From Chalara sp. BL73 (taxonomy: Eukaryota; Ascomycota; Leotiomycetes; Helotiales): 64,000 nt of DNA. Below, piece by piece: positions 11,565-21,953 of this stretch. The translations under genes were made by a program, and so were the position numbers. How positions within the stretch are numbered: position 1 is the stretch's first letter; every line of letters starts with the position of its first letter. The notes below the pieces were generated by a model that searched no databases, was not told the DNA's origin, and was given only the letters and a program-made list of their open reading frames with translations. Location of the stretch: the NCBI GenBank assembly GCA_918026815.1, contig CAKJVC010000030.1, positions 1,054,001 through 1,118,000 on the forward strand, in the 5' to 3' direction.

Positions 11565-14500
11565 ATGTCATCGAACTCACCTCCTATTCCGCCGATGGCT
11601 TCAGCACCTACTTCTACCTCTACCACCACCACCACCACCACATACTCCGTGGCGAGGCGCACAAAACCAAGTCATGTTGAGACATCCTTTCTACCTCCCA
11701 CTCACGCCCCCGTACCAGCTTCTGCGATCAGCGCGTCAAGCGTTACTACCTCGAGTTCTCTGCAAACATCACCAATCATGACTCCCGAAACTGCGCAGCT
11801 CACCACGAACAACTCCTCGTTACAGGGTTCACCAGATGGGGTACGGGGCCGGGAATCTGAGCATTTTCCACCTCCATTTGAGCTTCCAGAGTCAATTGTA
11901 CCTGCTGCACCCTCACGAAAACCTAGTCAATCTGCCATGAGTGTAGCTCTGAATGGGAATATAGAGCCAAGCAAATCGCCTGGGCTCATTAGGAGGATAT
12001 CAAACAGAGCGAGTAGATTTGCAACGCGTCGAAGGCAATCTTCTACAAATGCCATGAACCGAGATCATAGTACTGGCCCCGTAGTCATGCGGCGAAGAAG
12101 CGATAGTACAAATACTGCCCCGGAAGGTTTGAAGGGGCTATTATTTGGCGATTCGGATTCGGAAGAACAATATGAGAACTATCAGGAGGATCCGACAGCT
12201 CTGCTCGCTGCAGACGCCTCGCACGATTCTGCTAGCACAATTTCTTCATCAACGGGCAGTACTGGTCCAGGTCCTGTCATTCCCGCAATCTTGTTACAAG
12301 GTACTGCTATGATAAAGTTCACCAAAAATAAGAAAACCCCAGTGACGCTTGTTCTTGAGCATGAGGCCGCGAAGGTATATTGGGACAAGAACCGAACCTC
12401 GAAATCTTTTTATATCGATGATATTAAGGATATCAGAATTGGCGCTAATGCCCGAAACTATCGCCAACAGTTTGGAGTCTCTGATGCAGACGAGTCACTA
12501 TTTTTCACCATAGTGTATGCTGTGCCAAACAGAAAGGAGTCGAAGTCGATGCATCTGTTAGCTCAAGATGAGCAAACCTTTGATCTTTGGACGACTACCC
12601 TCGACGCCATCTCCAAACACCGCCAGGATCTTATGCAATCACTGTCAGCGTTCAATGACAAAGCCATCAAAGCCTACTGGCGTGCTGAGATGGGCAAGCA
12701 GTTTCAAGACAGACTTCATGAAGAGGACGAAGAAGATATGGACCTTGCTGGGGTTGAACGACTATGTCGTTCTCTTCACATCCATGTATCATCAAACAAC
12801 CTTCGCTCCAAGTTCAACAAAGCCGATGTCACTGGGCGTGGTCGCTTGAGGTTCGCCGAATTCCAAGAGTTTGTTAACCTAATGAAGCGGAGGCAGGACA
12901 TACGAACGATATATCAAAAAATATCAAACGGCACTAACGCAGGTATCACTCTTGAAATGTTCCTTGCTTTCTTGAAAGATGTTCAAGGTGAAGATGTTGA
13001 TACAGATCGAGCGAAGTGGGAAGGTGTTTTTGCGAAGTTTGTCCGCCGATCAAAGACCAAGGATCAGGCTTCACAAGACGCCGCAAATGGGGAGATTCTG
13101 AGAATGAATGAGGCAGCCCTGTCAAGTTTTCTTGTTTCTACTTTCAATGTGCCTCTCAAGAACGCTCCGTCTCAATATACCCTGGATCGGCCATTGCATG
13201 AGTACATCATCTCCAGTTCTCACAACACATACCTTTTGGGTCGTCAGGTTGCTGGACAATCAAGTGTTGAGGCTTATATTTCAGCCTTGAACAGAGGCTG
13301 CCGCTGTGTCGAGGTGGATTGTTGGAATGGCAGCGATGGACAGCCGGTTGTAATGCACGGAAGAACACTCACGACTCAGGTGTCATTTGCGGATGTCATG
13401 TCTACGATCAGCAAGTATGCCTTTGTCAAGTCGCCTTACCCATTGTGGATCTCTTTAGAAGTACATTGCAACTCAGAGCAACAAGCAATCATGGCTCAAA
13501 TAATTAAAGATACTTGTGGCTCTCGGCTTGTCACAGAACCGCTTGATCCATCGAGCGAGCAGCTACCGACGCCTTCCCAACTACTACACAGAATCCTGAT
13601 CAAGGTCAAAATGCCTCGACAAGTAGAGGGGTTTGCTAGCAGTAAGCAAACAGTAGGACGAAGCCGAGGAAACAGCATCAATTCACCTTATATCAGGCCC
13701 ACCGTACTGGACAATACAATGATTTCACCAGGACTTTTGCCTCCTGCGCCATACCTACCTAAGACCACTCTCAGTGCTCGTAACCAAATCAAGAACTCGG
13801 GGAGCGAAGGTCACGATAGCTTAAGCAGTAGCACAAGCGATAGCGAGAGTATGACCGAAGATCCTAAACGCAAGCACAAGACCAGCACTATCGTAAAGGT
13901 ACTAGGAGAGTTGGGCGTGTACGCTGCAGGACTCAAGTTCACTGCGTTTGATACCCCTAATGCAAAGAAGTACAACCACATCTTCTCCTTCATGGAGAGC
14001 ACGTTCGATAAGAACGGCAGGACTCCAGAAGATAAGCGGGCGATGAACAGACATAACATGCGATACTTAATGCGGGTGTATCCTAACGGCTGGCGCGTCG
14101 CATCAACGAACTTTGATCCATTGAAATATTGGAGGCGCGGCGTGCAAATGGTTGCTCTGAACTGGCAAACCTATGACCTCGGCATGCAAATGAATGATGC
14201 CATGTTTGCTGGCGGAACCGATCAGTCGGGTTATGTCTTGAAACCAAGCGAGCTCCGTGAAATCAAGATGATGACTACCGTACCAGAGGAAGCCGGCGCA
14301 GGCCATATCAAGAGAGAACGCAAGAATGTCAACTTTTCCATCGAAATCATCTCTGCCCAGCAGCTCATGAGACCAAGGGGTGTAGCCTCTAATCGAAGTG
14401 TGGACACTTATGTGGAAGTCGAAGTCTATCATGCTGATGACAAGTCGAAGGACAGCAAAGGTGTCGTGGGAGAAGGTGGGCTGAATGCTACCGTCGGCAG

Positions 14501-14942
14501 AGATGGTTTTTCTGGCCTGGGTGCACCACACAGACGGCGGACCCATATCGTCCAAGAGAATGGCTTCAACCCTGAGTTTCACAAGAAGTTTCGGTTTGAT
14601 CTCACAACAAAATATCCCGACCTCGTCTTTGTTCGCTGGACTGTGCGATGCTCCCCAGATGGGCAAAATTACAGCGATAAAGGGAGCCCATTAGCAACAT
14701 ATACCGCCAAGCTCAGTAGTCTCCAACAAGGCTACCGCACTCTACCCCTCTACGACAGTAATGGCGATAGGTTTTTGTTCTCGACACTGTTCTGCCGTAT
14801 TAAGATCGACCCTGCTACCAGTATTTATGTCAATGGACCAGAAGCCACCGCAAGCGTTGGAGTTCTTAAAAGCATAAGTCGCACTGTTTTCAATCGCGCG
14901 CCGGCATCTCCAAGGATGTCTGCCGAAAGTCATCATTCATAA
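11565..14942 (+). CDS. PLC1: Phosphoinositide-specific phospholipase C, delta-like
   Basis: This enzyme cleaves PIP2 to inositol trisphosphate and diacylglycerol at the plasma membrane in a calcium-dependent way. It is a single exon of 1,125 residues; the frame is open 18 codons further upstream, but 11565 is its first ATG. Order of domains: Ser/Thr-rich N-terminus (1-235), PH-like domain (about 240-355), EF-hand-like region (about 370-535), catalytic X box (about 542-690), acidic linker, Y box (about 783-898) and C-terminal C2 (about 918-1090). Catalytic His553 (SSSHNTYL) and His598 (VMHGRTLT) are 45 residues apart, as in PLC-delta (311/356). The calcium ligands are visible as the Asn after His553, Glu and Asp in CVEVDCW, and Glu in SLEVHC. 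The linker between X and Y is Ser-rich (DSLSSSTSDSES) and likely autoinhibitory, by family analogy. Lack of introns is unusual beside its neighbours. Confidence 0.95.
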   Translation: MSSNSPPIPPMASAPTSTSTTTTTTTYSVARRTKPSHVETSFLPPTHAPVPASAISASSVTTSSSLQTSPIMTPETAQLTTNNSSLQGSPDGVRGRESEHFPPPFELPESIVPAAPSRKPSQSAMSVALNGNIEPSKSPGLIRRISNRASRFATRRRQSSTNAMNRDHSTGPVVMRRRSDSTNTAPEGLKGLLFGDSDSEEQYENYQEDPTALLAADASHDSASTISSSTGSTGPGPVIPAILLQGTAMIKFTKNKKTPVTLVLEHEAAKVYWDKNRTSKSFYIDDIKDIRIGANARNYRQQFGVSDADESLFFTIVYAVPNRKESKSMHLLAQDEQTFDLWTTTLDAISKHRQDLMQSLSAFNDKAIKAYWRAEMGKQFQDRLHEEDEEDMDLAGVERLCRSLHIHVSSNNLRSKFNKADVTGRGRLRFAEFQEFVNLMKRRQDIRTIYQKISNGTNAGITLEMFLAFLKDVQGEDVDTDRAKWEGVFAKFVRRSKTKDQASQDAANGEILRMNEAALSSFLVSTFNVPLKNAPSQYTLDRPLHEYIISSSHNTYLLGRQVAGQSSVEAYISALNRGCRCVEVDCWNGSDGQPVVMHGRTLTTQVSFADVMSTISKYAFVKSPYPLWISLEVHCNSEQQAIMAQIIKDTCGSRLVTEPLDPSSEQLPTPSQLLHRILIKVKMPRQVEGFASSKQTVGRSRGNSINSPYIRPTVLDNTMISPGLLPPAPYLPKTTLSARNQIKNSGSEGHDSLSSSTSDSESMTEDPKRKHKTSTIVKVLGELGVYAAGLKFTAFDTPNAKKYNHIFSFMESTFDKNGRTPEDKRAMNRHNMRYLMRVYPNGWRVASTNFDPLKYWRRGVQMVALNWQTYDLGMQMNDAMFAGGTDQSGYVLKPSELREIKMMTTVPEEAGAGHIKRERKNVNFSIEIISAQQLMRPRGVASNRSVDTYVEVEVYHADDKSKDSKGVVGEGGLNATVGRDGFSGLGAPHRRRTHIVQENGFNPEFHKKFRFDLTTKYPDLVFVRWTVRCSPDGQNYSDKGSPLATYTAKLSSLQQGYRTLPLYDSNGDRFLFSTLFCRIKIDPATSIYVNGPEATASVGVLKSISRTVFNRAPASPRMSAESHHS

Positions 14943-16829
14943 GCATAATATCTACACCAATACCACGTTGTATATTACTATCATCATCTGTATTTCATTC
15001 AATTGTACACCACTCAACGAATTTTTCAGCGACGTCCGGTCCATCAAACCCGGTTCATTTCAGCGTTTCATTTTCAGGCGCAATACAGAACGGATTTTAT
15101 CGGGATAGGAAATAGGATATACAGGAGGAACACAAAAGTGGCTCACGCTGCGTCTGCATTATCTCGATTTAGAGATCATCAGTGGTTTTACCCACGACAC
15201 TACCACTCATTATATTTCTTTTGTCAAATCAATATCTGGGCCGGACTGGTTTCCTAATCTTCTTCTGCGGCGGCGCTGCTTCATACCTAAGGTGCTAGAC
15301 TGGGTCCCCACGCGTTAATTTATGGATTGGGAGTTACTTGATTTGGGTCACCTGGGAAGAGGCTCATTTAAGCATTTGCATTTGGGAGGAAACTGTTGCG
15401 TACACGATCGCTGTTCAGGCTTGATCGACCGTTATTTTTGCTTTCGCTATAGGAGCCCAGCTCAGGAAGGATGATGGAGAATGAGATGGAAGATAGATCT
15501 AGGCACAATGCCAACTGAGATCTCCAAAGCACAATTAGTCTTTGTTCACCGGATTGTGAAATTATCGTCTCGTTTACATGGCAGTTCATGATGTGCATGA
15601 CCTGAGGGGCCAGAAGCACATTCGAAACTCTAATTTTCATCAGCAATAAACCCAAAACAAACCTTCGTAATCGCCTCCCCTGAGTTTTGACAGCCCAAAC
15701 AACCTTTGACAAGCCTAACCTCGGTGCCACGCCCGCTCAGAAACTCTATTTTTTTTCCCCTGACCCATGCATCCCATACCTCGGCTAATTTTAGCGAGAA
15801 CCTACCCCCTATTCCATTCCACCACACACACTTTTTTTTCGTCCATGCTTTCCTTCTCCTGTCCCTCTCTCCTCCACCAGTGCCCTAGATCCCCAGAAAT
15901 AATCTCCCGCAGAAAAGAGATAAGCAAAAACAAAATTGCCCTCGCGCGTTTGAAAGAATGTTTTATCCGAATACCCGGGATTGGGTGATCGTCATCATCA
16001 TCATCGGGCATCGCGCATCGTCATCATCATTCTGGAACACGATGGCGCGAAAGACGGTTGCCAAGCCGAATGTTCAATGTGAGACATGGTGCTGCTTATC
16101 ATCATTATGCGGTCGAGCTAAGCAGAGCTAGGGCTAGAGCTAGAGCCGGAGCTAGAGCTAGAGCCAGCGGCGCGTCAGGTTGCCTTGGGACTGGGGAGGG
16201 GAGGGGGGCAGATCGCGAGAAATTTTGAGCCGTTCGTTGCTTGTTTCCCCCCCTGCTAAGATAAGTAACTTAAAACTTTCTGCTAAAATTGTTTCGTGGG
16301 CCTTTTGGGTATCTAGCGTGGAGGGATGAACCTGGGATGGGGGGTTGGGCCTTGGTGGATATTTTATTTTATTATTTATGGGGGGAGGGGGCAGGCTGTT
16401 TAAGGCATTTGTGGGGCTTTGGTTTATGTGGATATTTTTGTTTTATTTAGGATGAATTTTAAGGGTCCGTTGTTTTTGACGATCTCTATAGTCACGTATT
16501 TGATATGCTGGGAAATTGAATGGCCGCATTACTTTCCCGTGCTTGTTCCTTTCTTAGTATTCTACTTTTGTGGAATCGGAGAATGCTGCGGCGGCACCTA
16601 ACTTCTACGTTGGATTGAAAGGAGGGCATTTCCTTGAATGTCTTGTGCAGGCAATCATAAAAAGGAGTTAAGCTTGGAAACTTGCTTGCCTGAACGATAT
16701 ACTCAAGACATGAACTGATGGATAATAGGAATACAAAGCCCTAGATAGTTCATTATTTTATAGTTTATATACATTATACACGAGCCTGTAGTGACTGCTC
16801 ATTCTTATCATGAAAGATTCTACGTATCG
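14943..16829. other. Intergenic region between PLC and Yen1 ends, no gene seen
   Basis: This is the convergent gap between the PLC stop and the Yen1 stop. It holds a CATCAT-rich patch (about 15990-16030), a CTAGAGC-type repeat (listed separately) and G-rich runs at 16190-16205 and 16330-16395. Short ORFs here are low-complexity and unsupported. Confidence 0.55.
16115..16165. repeat. Interspersed GCTAGAGC-type short repeat
   Basis: The motif GAGCTA/GCTAGAGC recurs at least six times in about 50 bases (for example GGGCTAGAGCTAGAGCC then GGAGCTAGAGCTAGAGCC). It is partly self-complementary. It is simple-sequence DNA with no coding role. Confidence 0.7.
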
Positions 16830-19459
16830 CTATCCCGAAGAGGTGAGATCTAAAACTTCCACTTGAGAATACCTCCAAGCACGGCTCTTGCCTTTTGTGA
16901 TCTTGGACTCATCAACCTCATTCCAAGCACCAGGCAAGCTCTCACGAAGCATGATATATTTGTTACGTTCCCTGGGCTTTGGCTCTTCCATTTCGGTAGG
17001 TGCCTTTGTTTGACGTCGCAGTGTCATGTTAATTTCCGTTTCTCTTAGTATCTTAGGGGAGGAGGAGAGGTCGATGACATGTGTTACTCTTTCACGCCCA
17101 TCGGAGCTTGCGTTGCAGGTAGAAGGCCCGATAACTTGGAAAGGGGGGAGATCTGGAGATGCAGATACATCTCTTGTTCCAGGTGGAAGATCTATCTCTG
17201 GTAGAGCGGATATTGTCGTTAGAAGGTCAGCTGTTTCTGATTGTGTAACTGGAGATTTAGAAGTTGACCGCTTCTTTCTTGGAGATTGCTTCCCATTGCT
17301 AGGTGTTCGTGGTAGCTGGTGTGGACTTCTAGCCGAAGGCATTATAGCTAGTTCAGATTCAGAATCACTTTCCGGAAGAGGAGAGTAGACATGTTTCCTG
17401 GAGGGAATAGGCGGTTGTTCAGGAGGCGATGAAGTTATGTTGGCTACCGGGTTTGAGCAGAAATCTGGTACCTGGAATTTTGACGATGGCAGGCTCTTGG
17501 GTGTTGCTTGTTGTAGTGTTTTAGTTATGTGCGGGGCAGGATGCATGAATGGCGACGACGAAGCCAGCGCCCAGGGATTTTTATAAGAACTTGGCTTCTG
17601 CAAGTCTTGTTTGGTCTTGGTTTTATATTTCGCCGCTTGGATAGGCTTAGAAGCTGCCTGCCCCCTGGCTCTAGTACTCGCAGCTGGTTTGTGGCTCTCC
17701 ATGTCTGAAGATTTAGTCGCCGCGTTAGAATTTGAGCGGAGAGACCTGTGGCTCTCTAAAGCGGGTGCTAGAAATGCAGGAGGCAGATCCGGTTTGTTGG
17801 GTGATAAGTTGCTTTGTTCTGGCGAGTTCGAAGTGAAATGTGTGGCGCTATCCATGTTGGGTTTGGATACCCTAACAAACTTATCTATAGCTCCTTTTGG
17901 CATTCCTCCATCTATGGGCTTGGCACTTTTCGCAACTTTCTTCGCTACAGCTTTTGCTGCCAATGCCTTTTTCGGATTTCGTAGAGATTCTTCATAATCC
18001 TCTACCTTCAGAGGTATGCCAACCTTAGCTATAGTTTCGGATATCCATATTTTATCAAGGACATTCGGATCCCAGATAGATGAACCTCGCTTGCTTGGAC
18101 TTGTTGATCTCCTTTCATCGGCATCAGACACATAAGCTTCTATCTGCTCATCATCTTGAAGTGGAGCAAGCCCATCGCGATCATAATCATTGCTATCGTC
18201 CAGCTCCTCATCGAGATTCAGACCGACAATATCATTCGGTAGATATATCAGTCTGAGCTCAGTCATCCCTTCGGTGCTAAAATGATTTCTCTTGCCACAG
18301 ATAGCTCGGACCAGTTCCATCTCATTCATTTCGGTGAGAATAAGATCACCATAGCCAGAATCTCTTCGATCCCCCCGAACTCGTAACTTATGAGCGAGCA
18401 AGACTGGTGCCAGTCCCCGTATAAATTTGACTGCTCCAATTTTATGCGTCCAATCGAAGGCCTCTGCAACAAAAAGTCGAAGCCCAGGAATGTCGATTTC
18501 CCCATCCCATTCGATCCCTTCTCTGAGCCTTTGAAGTTTCGCAGAAGATGACACGACAGGATGCGTATAGTAAGCCAACACTTCCCGATTGGGAAAGTTA
18601 TCTGGTATCTTTAGGGATTTATGCTTGCAGCGGAAAAATTTGCTTTCATTGCTTTGAAGCTCGTGAGAAAGACTTTGTCTCCAGTTATCAAGCCCTTCAG
18701 AGTCAGATCTTGAGAGCTGACATAGAGACTTTCCATAGCCAGCCCTTGCAGCTTCACAAGCAACTTTGATCCCTGCGCCAGGTATACCTTCCGTAATATA
18801 ATCCCCACCACTCATAAGAGCTATGAGAATCATTGATTCTCGGTCAAGTCCTGATTTTCCTGCTTTAGTTACCTTTGAATCATACACAGAAACATGTGTG
18901 GGTGACTTGTTGCCCTTTTGACCTTCGGAGGACCAGTTTCGAAAAGTTAATCCGCATCCAAACATGAGCGTGTCAACATCTTCACTCAGAACTGCGTCTA
19001 CAACCCCTTCTCGCTGTAACAGCGCGCATTCTGCCTCAGCTTCGCCCGGGGCAATATGGAATGGAAACCCAAACAATTTGAGGAGTTGTTTGCACATTAG
19101 ATTTGGAATCGAAGCTCCATGGTGGCCAGACCGCTTGTTCCTTTTGAATGGAGGTTTGTGAGGCCCGTCGAACACAAAAAGTGGCTGTACTGATACTGAA
19201 AGTAGCTTTAGGAGACGGTAATAGAAAGTCCGGATTGCTGGATTTGTACCACCTTTTCCAGCTTGAATTTGAAATTGCCATATAGAGATGTCGATGGCAA
19301 CTCTGAGTGGGCGACCCGTCTCAATAAATTTCTCGATAGAGAGTTTGGACAGAGCAACTCTCTTTCCAGGTCCAATTTCTCCGTAGATACTACCAAGTTT
19401 GAGCTTTAACATTTCCTTCGCAAGAGACAGATCCTTTATCCTTACCCTTTGATTCCCAT
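16830..19459 (-). CDS. YEN1: Holliday junction resolvase Yen1/GEN1 (XPG/Rad2 nuclease family)
   Basis: This structure-specific nuclease cuts four-way DNA junctions late in the cell cycle. The model is complement(join(16830..19389, 19446..19459)), 857 residues. The first exon is only 14 nt: ATG GGA ATC AAA GG, then GTAAGG, and a 56-nt intron ending TTGGTAG. It yields MGIKGIYGEIGPG, the canonical family N-terminus; Gly2 lies near the active site in FEN1-type nucleases. The ORF-only reading would begin MLKLKLG, which lacks it. Acidic metal ligands are visible: Asp38 (AIDIS), Asp79 (VFDGP), Glu121/Glu123 (GEAEAE), Asp142/Asp144 (SEDVD) and Asp201 (GGDY). A chromatin-organisation-type segment and a long Ser/Pro-rich, SP/TP-containing tail follow; the tail is probably the phosphoregulated region, as in yeast Yen1. 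It is divergent from Arp10. Confidence 0.92.
19390..19445 (-). other. Intron 1 of the Yen1 gene, defining the start codon
   Basis: The 56-nt intron has donor GTAAGG at 19445 and acceptor TTGGTAG ending at 19390. Removing it joins phase 2 of the 14-nt exon to the main exon and restores the conserved N-terminal MGIKGIYGEIGPG. Confidence 0.88.
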
Positions 19460-19782
19460 GATGGCAATAACGGCGTCAAGTTCCAAAACAACAGAAACCC
19501 TTATAATAATTATATAACAGGCTGATGACTGAAAGCAAACATAACTACACCCTTAGTTGCAAATTGAGCAAATTATGCAAGAAGATTACTATTCGGTAGA
19601 AAATACGTGGTTGGTGAACATTTCCTTGTTGTTGTCGCCTACACAAGATTGGGTTGGCCGAGGGATAGGTTATCTCAACGTCACCCCTAAAAAGTGCTTG
19701 AGCAGTACAAGAATATCACAAAATATTGCGCCAACAAGGCTATGTGCCTTATTTACTTCATTCAGCTCACAGATGTAGTGCC
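19460..19782. promoter_or_regulatory. Shared divergent promoter region, Yen1 / Arp10
   Basis: There are 323 bp between the two start codons, so both genes must draw on the same short region. It contains AT-rich patches around 19500-19520 and 19710-19725. No specific factor site can be named with confidence. Confidence 0.6.
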
Positions 19783-21574
19783 ATGGCTTCCACTAGCGGT
19801 CCTGCACATCGTAGTGTTGCGAATATCCGCCCACAGCCCACTGTGAATCAAAGTACGCCAGGGAGCCCCCATACACCCTTGCGAACAGCCTCTTCCGCCT
19901 ACGGGTCACCTTCTGCTTTACGCGCCGAAGAAGATTGTGTGGTAATTGAGCTGGGAACTCGATATCTGAGAGCAGGTTTTGCCGGCGAAGCTGTACCCAA
20001 AGCAGCCATCGGATTTGGACCCGAAGAACAGAGAAGACCTGGAGATTACAGAAGATGGCATACGGATTACGAGAAGGATTGGAGGCAGAGAATACAAGGA
20101 GGTGAATGGGGCAAGGGCAATGAGCTTTGGCAACTTGATCTGAGAGGCGTGGACTTGGGTCTAGTGAGAGACAAAATCGAAAGAGCTGTCAGAGAAGCAT
20201 TCACGAAGTTAGATTCCAAAACTTGACCAAAGGATATCCTTCAGCTAATGCCTAGCTAGGTATCTCCTTATTGACTCTCGACCACGGCGCATGGTGCTGG
20301 CTCTGCCATCAACGTTGCCACTTCCACTTCTGTCTACGGTGCTTGATAGTCTGTTTACCAATTTCCAGCCTCCGAATATATCCCTCATGTCGTCGCCTGC
20401 GCTCACAACTGTTGCTGCCGGGCTCCGATCAGCATTGATAGTAGATATTGGCTGGACAGAAACTATTATAACCGGTGTTTACGAATTTCGAGAGGTGCTC
20501 TCCAAGCGATCGATTCGGGCGGCTAAACTACATGGGGAAGAAATGTTCAAGATGCTCGTAGATGCTATCAGCCCTGGACTGCGAAAAACCGACACTGAGG
20601 AGAATGAGACGGTGGAGAAAATGCGCCAGGTTATTAGCTTTGAGGAATGTGAAGATATAATTGCTCGAATGGCGTGGTGCAAGGGACTGAAAACGGATGG
20701 CGCAAAACCAATTGCTCGCGGTCTTACCCCTGTAGTAGAAGAAGATGAGCTTAGGTCAAGCATCCGATCATTAAATTTGACTGGGGGAACGGAAACAGAC
20801 TCAGTAGCGGCAATACCTTTACGTACAACCACACCATCAAGAACACTTCACATACCGTTCTCGAGGCTCGCAGAACCATGCGAGACTGCTTTCCTGGCAT
20901 CGGGTCAGCCGTTCCAAGAATTCGATGACGAAGAACTACCTTTGCATCTGTTGGTATACCAAAGTCTGCTATATTTACCTGTCGATATTCGAAGCATGTG
21001 CATGGCACGCATCGTGTTTGTTGGTGGTGGATCAAAGATTTTAGGCCTGAAGGAGCGTATTCTAGATGAGGTTGCTGCATTAGTAGACAACTTTGGCTGG
21101 AGTCCCATGCGAGGAAAAGCAGTTGACCAGCTACGACTTAATCCAAAAATGCAGAATCGACAGCGACAAGCGGGTTATGACCCCATGGGGATCAAAACCA
21201 GTCTTAGAACCCAATCTGAGGATTCTACAGAGGAGGCGGTTCCAACAGCACTGTTGGAACAGGAGGCAGATCCTATTGATGCACAGCTGCAACAGCAAGC
21301 AAGCAAAGGAACCAAACCCCTTGAGTCTGGTTACCTTCGTGCCGTTGACTCACTTGGAGCATGGTCTGGGGCCAGTCTTTTATCACAGTTAAAGATTCCA
21401 GCCGTCTCAGTGATTGACCGTGACCAGTGGCTTACATACGGGGCTTCAGGTGCTTCGAAAGAGCTTGATATCAGTGCGAATATAACAACCAAAAGACAGA
21501 GTCTGGGAGGTGCGGCCGCATTCAAGTCTGGAGCTGCGGAGAGATCAAGTTGGACTCTCGGGTTATGGGCTTAA
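19783..21574 (+). CDS. ARP10: Actin-related protein 10 (Arp10/Arp11), dynactin pointed-end subunit
   Basis: This is a subunit of the dynactin pointed-end complex that helps dynein move nuclei and vesicles; the Neurospora homologue is ropy-7. Exons are 19783..20207 and 20260..21574, 579 residues. The 52-nt intron uses donor GTTAGA and acceptor CTAGCTAG and joins AFTK to YLLIDSRPRR, restoring a typical actin-fold strand. The start ATG at 19783 is the first ATG of the frame. The N-terminus (1-45) is a low-complexity Ser/Pro extension. The actin-fold phosphate-1-type loop is IELGTRYLRAGFAGE, and a second nucleotide-fold segment is LIVDIGWTET, followed by IVFVGGGSKILGL near the end of the fold. 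Long insertions separate these, as usual for this fast-evolving Arp. It would act with p62, p25 and p27, none of which is in the window. Confidence 0.88.
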
Positions 21575-21953
21575 GAGAATTGTCTACCATGGAAGGTGGC
21601 CATGGTAATTAATAGAGTAAGAAGAAGATTTTTGCTGGTCTATCTTCTGTAAATTAAAAACACTGTCTTCTAGATGGATGACATATTTGTGTCGAAGAGG
21701 ATTCGGCGCCCGCATTATGAACTTGCTTATAGATACCCCTAAGAATAAAAACTAGATTTCAATGCAATACAAATATAATACTATGTTTACAAAATTTGTA
21801 AAACTAAAGTGGCATATTTATATTTGTTTGTTTTGGAACAGGGTTGAATCATGAAAATGTATCTAAAGTGCTATGCTGGGTGCTTGATCGTGATTTGTCA
21901 ATCCATGAAATTTTAGCAGCCTGCCACCATACCGACAAGCTGTCAAGATAACA
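21575..21953. other. Intergenic region Arp10-SerRS, nothing specific
   Basis: The 379 bp are AT-rich, containing the 3' flank of Arp10 and the promoter of the tRNA synthetase in the same orientation. No gene, repeat or named motif is visible. Confidence 0.5.

Noticed and set aside
14103..14666. 187-codon open frame antisense to PLC
   Set aside because: It overlaps the conserved Y box and C2 domain on the other strand and has no family features.
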